This document shows, one piece after another, positions 24,385 through 32,987 of a stretch of DNA of 64,000 bases; the stretch's first letter is position 1; every line of letters begins with the position of its first letter. A program made the translations under genes and the position numbers. The notes beneath the pieces were generated by a model. The model did not search any database. It saw only the letters and a list, made by a program, of their open reading frames with translations, and was not told the origin of the DNA. This DNA is from Novisyntrophococcus fermenticellae (GTDB lineage: Bacteria; Bacillota; Clostridia; Lachnospirales; Lachnospiraceae), in assembly GCF_018866245.1 (NCBI RefSeq), contig NZ_CP076458.1, positions 310,001 through 374,000 on the forward strand, given 5' to 3'.

Positions 24385-27300
24385 ACGAGCGATACTATAG
24401 AGTCCTTGCGGACGCACGTACATGCAATCGTGGTTGGTGTAGTAATAAAACTCCAGCCGGGTATACACGCCTGCACCGAGGGTGCGGGTGAAGGTAATGC
24501 CGTTAGAGGTGGTGCCATAATCCAGCTGATCCCACTGCCCGGTCAGCTTGTTGTAGCCGCGCACTCTGCCGTGGTCACCGCCGCTGTGACCGCTGACGGG
24601 CGGCACCGTAAAGGTGTATTCCGTGATGGTGGCGCCTTCAATGCCGTTTTCCATGATGACGGAATCGGGGCCGGTGAGGGTCATGCCACCGCCGCCGTTG
24701 GAGTCCGCCACAAAGAACACGATGGCCGCCCATGGGGATTCAGCCCCTGCGGAATCCACGGCTTTGACACGAACAACGTTCTTTCCACGGGGATAGGTCT
24801 GCGTTTCGGCGTTTCTGCCCTCCCAAATGAGGGTGACGGGGTCGCCGTCCGGGTCGGAGCTAGTGGCCTTGATGGTGACCGGCGTTCCCGGCGCTACGCT
24901 GTTGCCGTTTGGGGTTCGGGCAATCACCGGCGCTGTCGGGGCGGCGTTTGCAATGGTAAAGGTCTTAGATACCCAATCGGAATACAGCCCGGTTGCGTCC
25001 TTGGCGCGAACACGGACGGCGTGCGTGCCAACGGCATAGTAACCATCCGCTGCCTTGTTGTCCCACTCCAGCGTGGTGGCGTCACCATCCGCGTCAACCG
25101 CCTTGGCGCTGATATTGACAAGGAACTTACCGTTTTTCGCTGTGCGGGTGGGGGTTGCGGTCAGGGTTACCGTTGGTGTGGAGCTGGTAATGGTGAAGGT
25201 CTTTTCTGTCCAAGGAGAATACGCTCCGGCAATATCTTTTGCACGGACTTTTATGGTATGGGTGCCGGGTGCATAGTAACCGTCTGATGCCTTGTTATCC
25301 CACTCCAGCGTGGTGGCGTCGCCGTCCGCATCAGCGGCTGTCGCGCTGATATTGACGAGGAATTTGCCGTCCTTTACTGTGCGGGTCGGCTCGGCAGTCA
25401 GGGTAACAGTGGGCGCGGCATTGGTCACGGTGAAGGTCTTTTCCGTCCAAGGGGAATACGCCCCGGCGATATCCTTTGCCCGGACACGGACGGTGTGGGT
25501 GCCGGGCGCATAGTAGCTGTCGGCTGCGGTATCCGCATACTCCAAGGTCACCGCATCCCCATCTGGGTCTGTGGCACTGGCGGTGATGTTCACAAGAAAC
25601 TTGCCGTCCTTGGCGGTTCGGGTGGGAACGGCCTCTACCATAGGAGCGTTCGGTGCAGTGTTGGTAACTGTGATGCGCTCCGAATAGGTGGTGACACGGC
25701 CTGCGCTGTCGGTAACAGAGGCGGTCAGGGTAAATGCGCCGGTATCGCGGATAGCGATTTTCCCGCCGTCATTGCCGAGGGTGCCCTGATACTGTGCGGG
25801 ATTTCCGTCTTTTTGCAGTGTCCATACAACGCTGTAGCCGCCGAGGTGCCGAATATCCTTTGCGGCAACTTCAAACTCTGTACCGTAGTGAACGATCTGC
25901 GGCATGTTGAACGCGTACTGCACTACAGGGAGGATGCGAATTCTCTCGCTGTGGGAATAGCTGCGTTTCAGGTAATCGGTCATGGTGGCGGTGAGAACAT
26001 ACTCGCCGTCATTCTTAAAGGTGATTTTGCCGCCCTGTGCGTTGAGCCCGCCGCTGAACGCCTCCGAGAGCGGAAGGCGATTGCCGCCCTTTGTCACAGA
26101 CCACTCCACCGGCAGAACCTGATTGTTGCCGTGGGTTCTGAGGTCGAGGGCGGTGTCGGTATAGGCAAAGGCAGGAAGATCAAAGCCGATGGTGAGCACA
26201 GGCAGAACCTCGCACTTTTCCTTACTTTCGTACAGAAATACACGGCCGGTTTCATCCGTAACTCTGGCTGTCAGCTCATAGACACCGGCTCGTTTAAAGC
26301 GAATCGTACCGCCGTCGTTTGTGAGTGTTCCATCCACATAGGTCGGCCAGTCCTGAAACCCGTAGGTGTTGTCCACCAGCCATTCGACGGTGAGTCCGTC
26401 CAGATCGGCTGTTTCGGTTTCGACCGCAATATCCGTATCGGTGTGGACATATTTTGGCAGGCTGTAGTGGACGGCAGGCACAGGATACACCTTGAAGCCC
26501 TGCTCATAGCGGTAGGTTCTGCCGCCGTCATCGGTGAATTCCGCTTTCAGAACATAGCTGCCCTTGGCATGAAACTTCAGCTCACCGCCGCTGTTGCCCA
26601 GCGTGCCCTCAGCGGCATCGGTGAGGGATACTTCTTTTCCGTCACGGAGCAGAGACCACTTGGCGGTATGGCTGCCGATTTCCCCGAACACCGCCTCCAC
26701 GGTGACGGTGCTGTCGGTGTGGAAAATTTCCGGCAGATAAAAGCCCGCGGAGCCTACCGGGTAGACGGTAATATTGGCGGTATCGGCATACACTCTGCCG
26801 GTATCGTCGGTGACAGAGGCGGTCAGCGCATACACGCCTTTTTCCTTGAACCGAATGCTGCTGCCAGCAGGATTTCCTTCGATCCATGTACCGATTTCGG
26901 CAGGCTTGCCGTTTCGGGTCAGAGTATAGGAAAGCGCAAGTCCGTCCGCTTTTTTTGTTTCTGTTTCGAGTGCAACGGTTTTGTCGGTGTGGGAAACGAC
27001 TGGCAAAGTGAGCGTTACCTCCGCCACCGGGTAGACGGTAATGCCGCTCTGTGCGGTGATAACCTTACCCAGCTCATCTGTAATAGAGGCTGTCAGCGTA
27101 TAACTGCCCTTTTCCTTGAACAGCACCGTGCCGCCGGTAGCGGTTAACTCACCGGAGAGGGCTTTTTCGATATCCACAGCAGCGCCGTCCTTTTCAAGGG
27201 ACCATACCACCGCATTGGAACCGAGATTTTCAGTGGAAAGCTCCACCACCACGGATTTGTCGGTATGGGTGCTTTCCGGCAGCGTGAAAGTAGCTGTCAC

Positions 27301-28338
27301 CACCGGATAGATGCTGATGGTCTGCTCATGGGTCGCCGTGACGCCCCGGCTGTTTTTTGCCGTGGCAATCAGGGTGACGCTGCCGGTCTGTGTAAATTTC
27401 ACCTTGCCGCCGGTTTTGTCGAGGGTGCCGTCTGTCAGCTCGGAAAGCGCGGCGGGCAGTCCGCTTTTCAGGGCGGACCATGTCACATCGCTGACATATC
27501 GGCTTTCCGGTTTGATCTCAATTTCATCGGCGGTGTAGGAGATTTTGGGCAAGGTGAAGCTGAACTGCGGGGCGGGAACATGAGAGCTGCCACCACTGGA
27601 ACCGCTGTCGGAGTTACTCCCGCCAGAATTTCCGCCGGAGGGCTTATCCGTGGGCTTGGCGGGAACAGTCGGCTTGGGCGGTTCTTCCTTTTCAATCTGC
27701 TCCTTTGCCTTTTCCGTATCCACCAGCATTTCAAAGGCTTCGGCGCGGGTGGCATCGCCGTCCGGCTTGACCGTGCCGTCCGGGTAGCCGTCCACAATGC
27801 CATATTCCTTGCCGGTGCAGATGCTGGATTTGTCCGCTTCAGAAAGCGTGCCGTCATCGGAAAAACCAGTGATGCAGGGGCAGGAAGCATCATGGTCCCC
27901 CTTGCCGATGGCCCGCACCAGCATACGGATCATTTCCATACGGGTGATGGGCTGGTCCGGCTGAAATTCTGTGCCGAAATCGTCCTTCTGGATGATTCCT
28001 GCAATGATGAGCGCCTCAATGTGCTGCTCCGACCAGTGTCCGGCAATGTCGGTGAAGCGAAGGGTAACCTCGCTTTCCTCCGGCTCCGGCAGCTCCATGG
28101 TTCTGGCAACGAGAGCGGCAAATTCCCCTCTGGTGATGATTTCGTCCGGATGCGCCAGCCCGTCGGGATAGCCGTTGATGACGCCTTTTTCTGTAAGGAT
28201 TTGAATGGCTTCCTCCGCCCAATGGCCCTTGGCATCCTCAAAATACCGGTTTACCGCGTAGGCGCTGCCCGCCAGCAGGGCAACAACCATGCAAACCACA
28301 AGGAGGATACCAAGCGGTCTTTTCATTTTCTTGTTCAT
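24385..28338 (-). CDS. Giant SLH-anchored Ig-repeat surface protein (5' exon)
   Basis: 1318 residues before the intron, 1332 after splicing. A signal peptide (LLVVCMVVALLAGSAYA) leads to three SLH domains at about residues 30-75, 92-145 and 155-210 that bind secondary cell-wall polymer, then a Pro/Ser/Gly linker near 215-255. Seven beta-sandwich repeats of about 90 residues follow, each with a (F/Y)xLPxxxHTD start and a GxYxLTAxxTD end. Four PKD/Ig-like repeats of about 79 residues come next, then a C-terminal beta domain. A cell-surface adhesin or sheath, placed between spoVG and the pilin gene. ATG follows AGGAGGT. Confidence 0.88.
24951..25661 (-). repeat. Three 237-nt tandem repeats within the SLH gene
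   Basis: Three near-identical 79-codon units, visible from the recurring GTGCGGGT(G/C)GG and TGTCCAAGG(G/A)GAATACGC motifs at 237-nt spacing. They encode the PTRTxKxGKFLVNI...WTEKTFT repeats. High DNA identity indicates recent duplication or gene conversion. Confidence 0.75.
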
Positions 28339-28348
28339 GAGCTACCTC

Positions 28349-28708
28349 CTACATTCCACCCATGACAGGCTGGCCTTGCTCCTGCTGCTGGGCGGGGGAT
28401 TCCTGTTTCTGTACAGCGGTCTGTCCCTGGGTCAGTGCCTGCTGGTAAGCGCCGAGGACCGCCTTGTCGAACTCCGCCTTGGCCTCCTTGGTGCAGGGAA
28501 AGCAGATATCCTTGTATTCGCCGTTTCCGGCCCTGTAGCTGGGCATGGAGATAAACAGCCCCTTGGAGCCCTCCATGATTTTGATGCCCCGCACGGCGAA
28601 ATCGCCGTAGACATTGACCGAGGCGGTGGCCTTGCAGCTGCCCTCCGGGCGAATGGAATGAATTTTCACATCGTATTTGGGGGCAGCCGGTGCTGTGTTC
28701 TTAGGCAT
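28349..28708 (-). CDS. spoVG: SpoVG-family RNA/DNA-binding regulator
   Basis: 119-residue protein with a SpoVG core at residues 12-95 (VKIHSIRPEGSCKATASVNV, AVRGIKIMEGSKGLFISMPS) and a Gln-rich tail. SpoVG proteins bind nucleic acids and act as broad regulators. The element copy lies between a pilin gene and the SLH gene, with GGAGGAACAAACC before the ATG. Carriage of SpoVG on ICEs of this type is common; here it may regulate expression of the surface apparatus. Confidence 0.9.
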   Translation of the reverse strand: MPKNTAPAAPKYDVKIHSIRPEGSCKATASVNVYGDFAVRGIKIMEGSKGLFISMPSYRAGNGEYKDICFPCTKEAKAEFDKAVLGAYQQALTQGQTAVQKQESPAQQQEQGQPVMGGM

Positions 28709-28742
28709 GGTTTGTTCCTCCTTCTCAAAATATCCGGCAAAA

Positions 28743-28973
28743 TTAACCGGCGTAGTTGAACATTTCCTTAATACGCTGGATCAGGGTCGGCAGTACTGTT
28801 TCCCCGAACAGGGTGTACAGCCCCGCAAGGAGCAGAGCTCCCAACACCACGGCAATGAGGATTTTGATGGCGGTGTCAATGTAGCCTTCCCCGGCATTCC
28901 CCGTGAGGATGGAGCGGCTTTTGGCAGCCGCCTCTGCGGTTTTGTTCTTTAGCTTGCAAAATAAATTCTTCAT
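28743..28973 (-). CDS. Flp-like major pilin, copy 2 (DUF6133-like)
   Basis: 76-residue paralogue of the pilin at 21634-21864, with the same GEGYIDTAIKILIAVVLG core and KEMFNYAG end. Differences are concentrated in the leader (KNLFCKLKNKTAEAAAKSRS). The DNA is also closely similar, so the pair arose by duplication. AGGAGG lies 6 nt before the ATG at 28973. This copy is upstream of spoVG, away from the peptidase gene. Confidence 0.78.
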   Translation of the reverse strand: MKNLFCKLKNKTAEAAAKSRSILTGNAGEGYIDTAIKILIAVVLGALLLAGLYTLFGETVLPTLIQRIKEMFNYAG

Positions 28974-29009
28974 TTTGACCTCCTGTACTGGTGAAGGCAT
29001 GAGAAAAGA

Positions 29010-29022
29010 CAGCCGACGGCTG
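29010..29022 (-). terminator. Small hairpin after the YodL-like gene
   Basis: CAGCCG-A-CGGCTG followed on the minus strand by TCTTTTCTC, directly after the stop of the YodL-like gene and before pilin copy 2. A short, weak terminator candidate. Confidence 0.4.
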
Positions 29023-29023
29023 C

Positions 29024-29581
29024 CTACATACTCATGCCCATGGTTTGGGTTTGCTCCGGGTCCCCGAAGCTGATTTTTTGGAATCCAAAGCGGTCACAGT
29101 AATGGAACTCGCTGCCGCCCTCGTCGTACAGCTCCACCACATCGGACATGGACAGGGAGTGCCCGTCATAACCGGGCGGGTGATTCACATTGCACCTTGT
29201 GTAGATGGCTTCGAGGTCGTTGGTATCCAACTGCCCGTCATAGGCGACGCGGTAATGCTCCGGGGATGGCTCCCCGAACTGCCGCACTGTGTCCTCATAG
29301 GAGATAAACTTCATATACACGTCCGTATCCGGCTTCAACTGCCAGATGCGGACACTTTTGAGCGGTGCGGCGGCTCCAGCCATGACGCCCATCTGTTCGC
29401 CTGCGGCAAGGCGCTCCATCACGCCGTCCGTCCACTGAGGGGTCAGGCTTCGGCTTTTCATCCATGCAGTCAGCTCGTCATTTTGGAAGATGCTGTCCAC
29501 CACGGCTTTTTCTTTTTCTGTATATCCGGCCGGGTTTCCGTAGTAGGAAATGAGGCCGTTTTTCAGGGTGATTCCCGGCAT
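29024..29581 (-). CDS. YodL-like domain protein
   Basis: 185-residue acidic soluble protein. The C-terminal half (RIWQLKPDTDVYMKFISYED, then EHYRVAYDG, then GHSLSMSDVVEL and the FGFQKI end) matches the YodL-like domain found in Clostridia conjugative elements and phages. Function unknown. GGGAGGTGAGT precedes the ATG. Part of the early accessory block of the operon. Confidence 0.7.
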   Translation of the reverse strand: MPGITLKNGLISYYGNPAGYTEKEKAVVDSIFQNDELTAWMKSRSLTPQWTDGVMERLAAGEQMGVMAGAAAPLKSVRIWQLKPDTDVYMKFISYEDTVRQFGEPSPEHYRVAYDGQLDTNDLEAIYTRCNVNHPPGYDGHSLSMSDVVELYDEGGSEFHYCDRFGFQKISFGDPEQTQTMGMSM

Positions 29582-29622
29582 ATACTCACCTCCCGGATTG
29601 TGTGTTGGGAATCCAAAACGGG

Positions 29623-30162
29623 TTATTTGCCGTAGACGATGCTGTCCAGCATAATCAGCTCATCCAGCTCCGCAAGACACACGCCGCTTTGGGCCAGCAC
29701 CATAAGGATACCGGACGGCACATCGGAAATATCCTGCTGGACATCCGCCTCCACCACCGTAATTTCGCCGCTGTCCTCATCCGTATAGGCTTCCAGCTTG
29801 GCGTCCGCGGGGATGCCCGATTCCTCCAGCAGATAGCCGGGGATGCGGATGCTCTGGCTTTCATCCAGCAGATCATGGCAGAGAGCGCACCCGGCCACCC
29901 ATTCGGCAGGGCAGCCGTCCCTGCACTCGTCGCCGCAGTTGCTGCAAAGACCGCAGGCCGAGGCGAGGACGACGGTCAAATCTGCGGCAAGGGTGCTAAG
30001 GCTTTGGATGGCGTTCGCCACCTCCAAGGCCGTCATTTTATCCTTCAGAAATACGAGGGCGTTCTGTCCGGCGTGAAGCTCCAGCGTATCCTTGTCGGTG
30101 AAGCCGGATTGCTCGCAGGCGTCGGCAGGGAGACCGATTTGGGGCAGTTGATTCTTTTTCAT
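29623..30162 (-). CDS. Protein with two AbrB-like halves around a Cys cluster
   Basis: 179 residues. The N-terminal part (LPQIGLPADACEQSGFTDKD) and the C-terminal part (SIRIPGYLLEESGIPADAKL) both resemble SpoVT/AbrB swapped-hairpin folds. Between them is a cluster of nine cysteines in about 30 residues (CGLCSNCGDECRDGCP, then GCALC) that could bind zinc or a cluster. A DNA-binding regulatory role is inferred. Preceded by AGGAGGAAACC. No exact family recognised. Confidence 0.6.
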   Translation of the reverse strand: MKKNQLPQIGLPADACEQSGFTDKDTLELHAGQNALVFLKDKMTALEVANAIQSLSTLAADLTVVLASACGLCSNCGDECRDGCPAEWVAGCALCHDLLDESQSIRIPGYLLEESGIPADAKLEAYTDEDSGEITVVEADVQQDISDVPSGILMVLAQSGVCLAELDELIMLDSIVYGK

Positions 30163-30228
30163 GAATGGTTTCCTCCTAACAAATATTGATTTTGCGATTT
30201 ACGCAATGCTGTGCCAAGGGCGTCTTTG

Positions 30229-31059
30229 CTACTCCATGAAGCCTCCTTCCCCAAACAGGTTCAGTTGTGCCGGAGCATTTTTATCACGCTCATGCAGATC
30301 ATAGTTGGCAATGAGGATTTCGGGGAACTGCGCTCCGTTGTCGTACCGCTGCTTGATGTTGTTGATACGGGTAAAGGCTTCCGTTTGAATGCCCGGTGCT
30401 TCATAGAGACTGCGGATAAATTCACAGTCGTTGTAGGACAGCAGGAATTTGCCGTCGATCCGAAGCAGCGCATCCCGCAGACGGATGTGGTCTTTTTCTG
30501 TAAAGCCGTCCTCGCCCACATTTTTGTAATAGCTTTCGGTTTCAAAATATGGTGGATCGCAGTAGAAGAAGCTCACAGGGCGGTCGTACTGCCCGATGAG
30601 CTTCTCGAAATCCTTGTTTTCGATAACCACCTTGGCAAGCCGCCGGTGTGCCTGCTCTATGAGGGGAAAGTTGCTGCGGATGTCGTGGGGCTGGCTGCCG
30701 TAGCTGGTAAGCCCCGATGCGTAGCTGTAGCGGATGAGCTGGTAAAACCATGCCGCCCTTTGCACATCCGATGCGGGACTGTCACGGGCAAGGGTATTTT
30801 TCACAAGTTCAAAATCTGCGCGGGAGTTGAGACAATAGGCAAGCACCGCCATCAGCTCCTGCGGTTTATCTCGCACACAGCGGTAGAGGTTCACCAGCAG
30901 GCCGTTGAAGTCGTTATAGACCTCAAAATCGTTGCCGGGCTGCTTATGGAACAGCACCCATCCGCCCCCGCCGAACACTTCAATGTACCGCTCATAATAG
31001 AGAGGAAACAGGGTGACGATCAGCTCCCGCAGGGATTTCTTGCCTCCGATCCAGGACAT
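30229..31059 (-). CDS. D12-class DNA adenine methyltransferase (Dam-like)
   Basis: 276-residue N6-adenine methylase. The N-terminal MSWIGGKKSL and EVFGGGGWVLFHK form the SAM site, and the catalytic DPPY lies in FFYCDPPYFETES near residue 168. The helical target-recognition region lies between. There is no partner restriction gene next to it, so it is an orphan methylase, possibly protecting the element or marking its DNA. Gap of 8 nt to the upstream HTH gene. Confidence 0.88.
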   Translation of the reverse strand: MSWIGGKKSLRELIVTLFPLYYERYIEVFGGGGWVLFHKQPGNDFEVYNDFNGLLVNLYRCVRDKPQELMAVLAYCLNSRADFELVKNTLARDSPASDVQRAAWFYQLIRYSYASGLTSYGSQPHDIRSNFPLIEQAHRRLAKVVIENKDFEKLIGQYDRPVSFFYCDPPYFETESYYKNVGEDGFTEKDHIRLRDALLRIDGKFLLSYNDCEFIRSLYEAPGIQTEAFTRINNIKQRYDNGAQFPEILIANYDLHERDKNAPAQLNLFGEGGFME

Positions 31060-31067
31060 GAAGCTGT

Positions 31068-31403
31068 TCAGGAGTCATCACCGCCTTTCTCCAGCGGCAG
31101 GCGCAGCTGCGTATCGTCAAAGGCCGCAAGGGAGTGCCGGAGACCGGTAATGGCGGCGCTGATTCCGCTGATGCGGTTTCTCATGTGCCGGATGGTCATG
31201 CGCACCTCGGCTTCGGTTTTCGCATAAAAATACCCGTTCTGATCACTGGCAATGGGAACACCCTCTCGGCGCAGGGCGTTGACCTGATCCCGCAGCTCCT
31301 TGCCCGAAACGCGGAAGGTGTGTTCCAGCTCCTGGCTGGTGACGGCGTGTTCCGCTCCGTGGTGATACCGGCGCAGATGCTCTGCAAGCTGTTCTTTCTG
31401 CAT
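31068..31403 (-). CDS. HTH-containing accessory protein, 111 aa
   Basis: A winged-helix-like N-terminal region (residues 5-60, VTSQELEHTFRVSGKELRDQ then REGVPIASDQNGYFYA) resembles the BirA/HTH_11 fold, followed by a helical C-terminus. The ATG at 31403 follows GGAAAGGAG; the upstream open frame runs through a hairpin. Common beside Dam-like genes on such elements. Probably DNA-binding; target unknown. Confidence 0.65.
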   Translation of the reverse strand: MQKEQLAEHLRRYHHGAEHAVTSQELEHTFRVSGKELRDQVNALRREGVPIASDQNGYFYAKTEAEVRMTIRHMRNRISGISAAITGLRHSLAAFDDTQLRLPLEKGGDDS

Positions 31404-31455
31404 GGGTTCTCCTTTCCGACCGTTCCCCCGGAAAGAAAGGCAAAAAGAGCGCAAA

Positions 31456-31496
31456 AAAACAGGGCCGCCTCCTGTTTGGGGAAACGGCCCTGTTTT
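31456..31496 (-). terminator. Hairpin with U-run before the HTH gene
   Basis: Perfect 12-bp stem (AAAACAGGGCCG / CGGCCCTGTTTT), followed on the minus strand by further Ts, 53 nt before the ATG of the HTH gene. Strong intrinsic terminator inside the operon. Confidence 0.75.
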
Positions 31497-31514
31497 GGTT
31501 TTGGGGTCTAAAAA

Positions 31515-31538
31515 AGCACAGGCTTTTCTGCCTGCGCT
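31515..31538 (-). terminator. Terminator at the end of the 96-aa gene
   Basis: Stem AGCACAGGC / GCCTGCGCT with one mismatch, followed on the minus strand by TTTTTTAGACC. It overlaps the stop codon of the 96-aa gene. Confidence 0.6.
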
Positions 31539-31827
31539 ACTGGATTACGCCAAGCTCTCTTAACACTGCTACGCAGTCCTTGGCGCCTTGGATGTACAGG
31601 TGCTTTTGAAATTTCACCTCCATATCTGAATTTTCGGTCAGGTAATCATCGATCCTGTCCTTTGTGTGCTGAGTAATCTCAGTGCTGTTCTGAATGCTCG
31701 CGCTGAGTTCAAGCAGTTCCCGTGCCAGTTCTTCCGACCGGGGGTCTGATTCCCTCATGGCGGAATACGCAAGCTGAAAGCGCTCCGCCAGAGCCATATC
31801 CAGCAAGTCCATGAGCTTCTCGTCCAT
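31537..31827 (-). CDS. Small helical protein, 96 aa (DUF6809-like)
   Basis: All-helical acidic protein (MDEKLMDLLDMALAERFQL, ending GAKDCVAVLRELGVIQ) of a kind common on Clostridia ICEs and phages, possibly DUF6809. GGGAGGCG precedes the ATG. It is followed directly by a terminator, with another strong hairpin just beyond. The 174-nt gap upstream holds no gene. Function unknown. Confidence 0.6.
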   Translation of the reverse strand: MDEKLMDLLDMALAERFQLAYSAMRESDPRSEELARELLELSASIQNSTEITQHTKDRIDDYLTENSDMEVKFQKHLYIQGAKDCVAVLRELGVIQ

Positions 31828-32001
31828 CTTCTTCGCCTCCCTTCAGCACAACACAATGCCACAGCTTCATTGGAATAGCTATACCAAATGCCAACAAAGA
31901 TTTGCTATTTCATTTCCATGCCGAGGCTCTGAACGGGACGGTTCAGGCATTGTACTACCGTCCGGTCGTTCCTCTGTTTGAGAAGCTTATTCTTTCATTG
32001 C

Positions 32002-32730
32002 TTATCCAAGCTGCATTCTTCCCATTTGCTGGCTTATAGCCTCTAATTCATCCTTTGTCGTTATACTCCAGTCCCTTGAGGCCGTCCAAAGACTGACATA
32101 TAGTTCATCGCTGCCAATCTTAATTGGATGCTGCTCGAAGCCCTCACCGAAACCGTCTGATGCCTGACCAGAAACATAATCCTTGAGTTGCGCCAGCTCC
32201 GCCTCACTAAAATCCCCTTGTACTTGGCATTCAGCCACACCCATCAGTTTGTTCCCAACCTGTTCCACTGTGAAAAAGAGGGACTTCACCTTCTGACTTA
32301 CGCTGTCATCCCCGTGATAATATTCCATGAGTCCTCGTTCCGTTTCTTCCGGCCTCCGCTCCTTGAGGATGGCGACAAGAATTTGATCGTGATAGGAAAG
32401 TACCGTGCCCTGATCAAGTTCCGAGGGATATTCCTCTAAAGAGCCCCACTCATCACGTTCATACTGCATCACAGCCAGAGGCATATACAGCTTTAGCGTT
32501 TGGAGGGGCTGCGGGATAACCGAAAACCTATCCACACCAGGAATGAGGGCGAGGGACCGACCATTGTCCCATTTCATGTGGAACTGACCTGCATCGTCAA
32601 TAAAGTTAATTGTTCCCTCCGTGCCTGACGGCACAGGCGCATAGGGGTCATGCATTTCTGTCAACCGAATGCGGGTACCGGGCGGATACTGTTCTTTTAT
32701 AAATTTCAGCAATTCTTGCTGATATCTCAT
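32002..32730 (-). CDS. DUF4314-domain protein with C-terminal extension
   Basis: 242 residues. The N-terminal 70 form the DUF4314 domain (YPPGTRIRLTEMHDPYAPVP, TEGTINFIDDAGQFHMKWDN) with an SH3-like beta pattern. The remaining 170 residues form a separate acidic domain found alongside it in ICE proteins. Its start overlaps the stop of the Cys-rich gene by 4 nt. Function unknown. Confidence 0.7.
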   Translation of the reverse strand: MRYQQELLKFIKEQYPPGTRIRLTEMHDPYAPVPSGTEGTINFIDDAGQFHMKWDNGRSLALIPGVDRFSVIPQPLQTLKLYMPLAVMQYERDEWGSLEEYPSELDQGTVLSYHDQILVAILKERRPEETERGLMEYYHGDDSVSQKVKSLFFTVEQVGNKLMGVAECQVQGDFSEAELAQLKDYVSGQASDGFGEGFEQHPIKIGSDELYVSLWTASRDWSITTKDELEAISQQMGRMQLG

Positions 32731-32960
32731 GTGAGTTCCTCCTTTTTTTGCTTATTTTTATTGTGAATCCTCTGCATATCTGTTCTTAGGCAGTTACCCT
32801 CGGAGTTGTAGCAGATAAATCCATGCGAGGGATATGGACAGTTGCCGCAGCTTTTGAACGGACCGTGGGGCCGCTCGTCTGGCGGTATTATCCCTGATGT
32901 TATGAGGTCATCCGAATCATAACAAGCTGGTTTTTTATTTCTCTTGTAGTGTACTAACAT
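32727..32960 (-). CDS. Small Cys-rich protein, 77 aa
   Basis: 77 residues, basic at both ends, with a CxxC-type cluster in the middle (CGNCPYPSHGFICYNSEGNC) that could bind zinc. ATG at 32960 follows GGGAGGAAATC. First gene of the long conjugation operon in this window; a strong terminator-like hairpin lies between it and any upstream promoter. Function unknown. Confidence 0.6.
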   Translation of the reverse strand: MLVHYKRNKKPACYDSDDLITSGIIPPDERPHGPFKSCGNCPYPSHGFICYNSEGNCLRTDMQRIHNKNKQKKEELT

Positions 32961-32987
32961 GATTTCCTCCCTTCTGAAAAACAAAAA

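Noticed and set aside
24951..25661. Possible CRISPR array (regular repeats)
   Set aside because: The period is 237 nt and in frame with protein repeats. There are no short repeats with unique spacers, and no cas genes are present in the window.
24406..28365. Very long plus-strand open frames (293, 550 and 366 codons) opposite the SLH surface-protein gene
   Set aside because: They mirror the repeat structure of the minus-strand gene, have no ribosome binding sites and no recognisable domains. GC-rich repetitive coding sequence leaves the antisense frame open.
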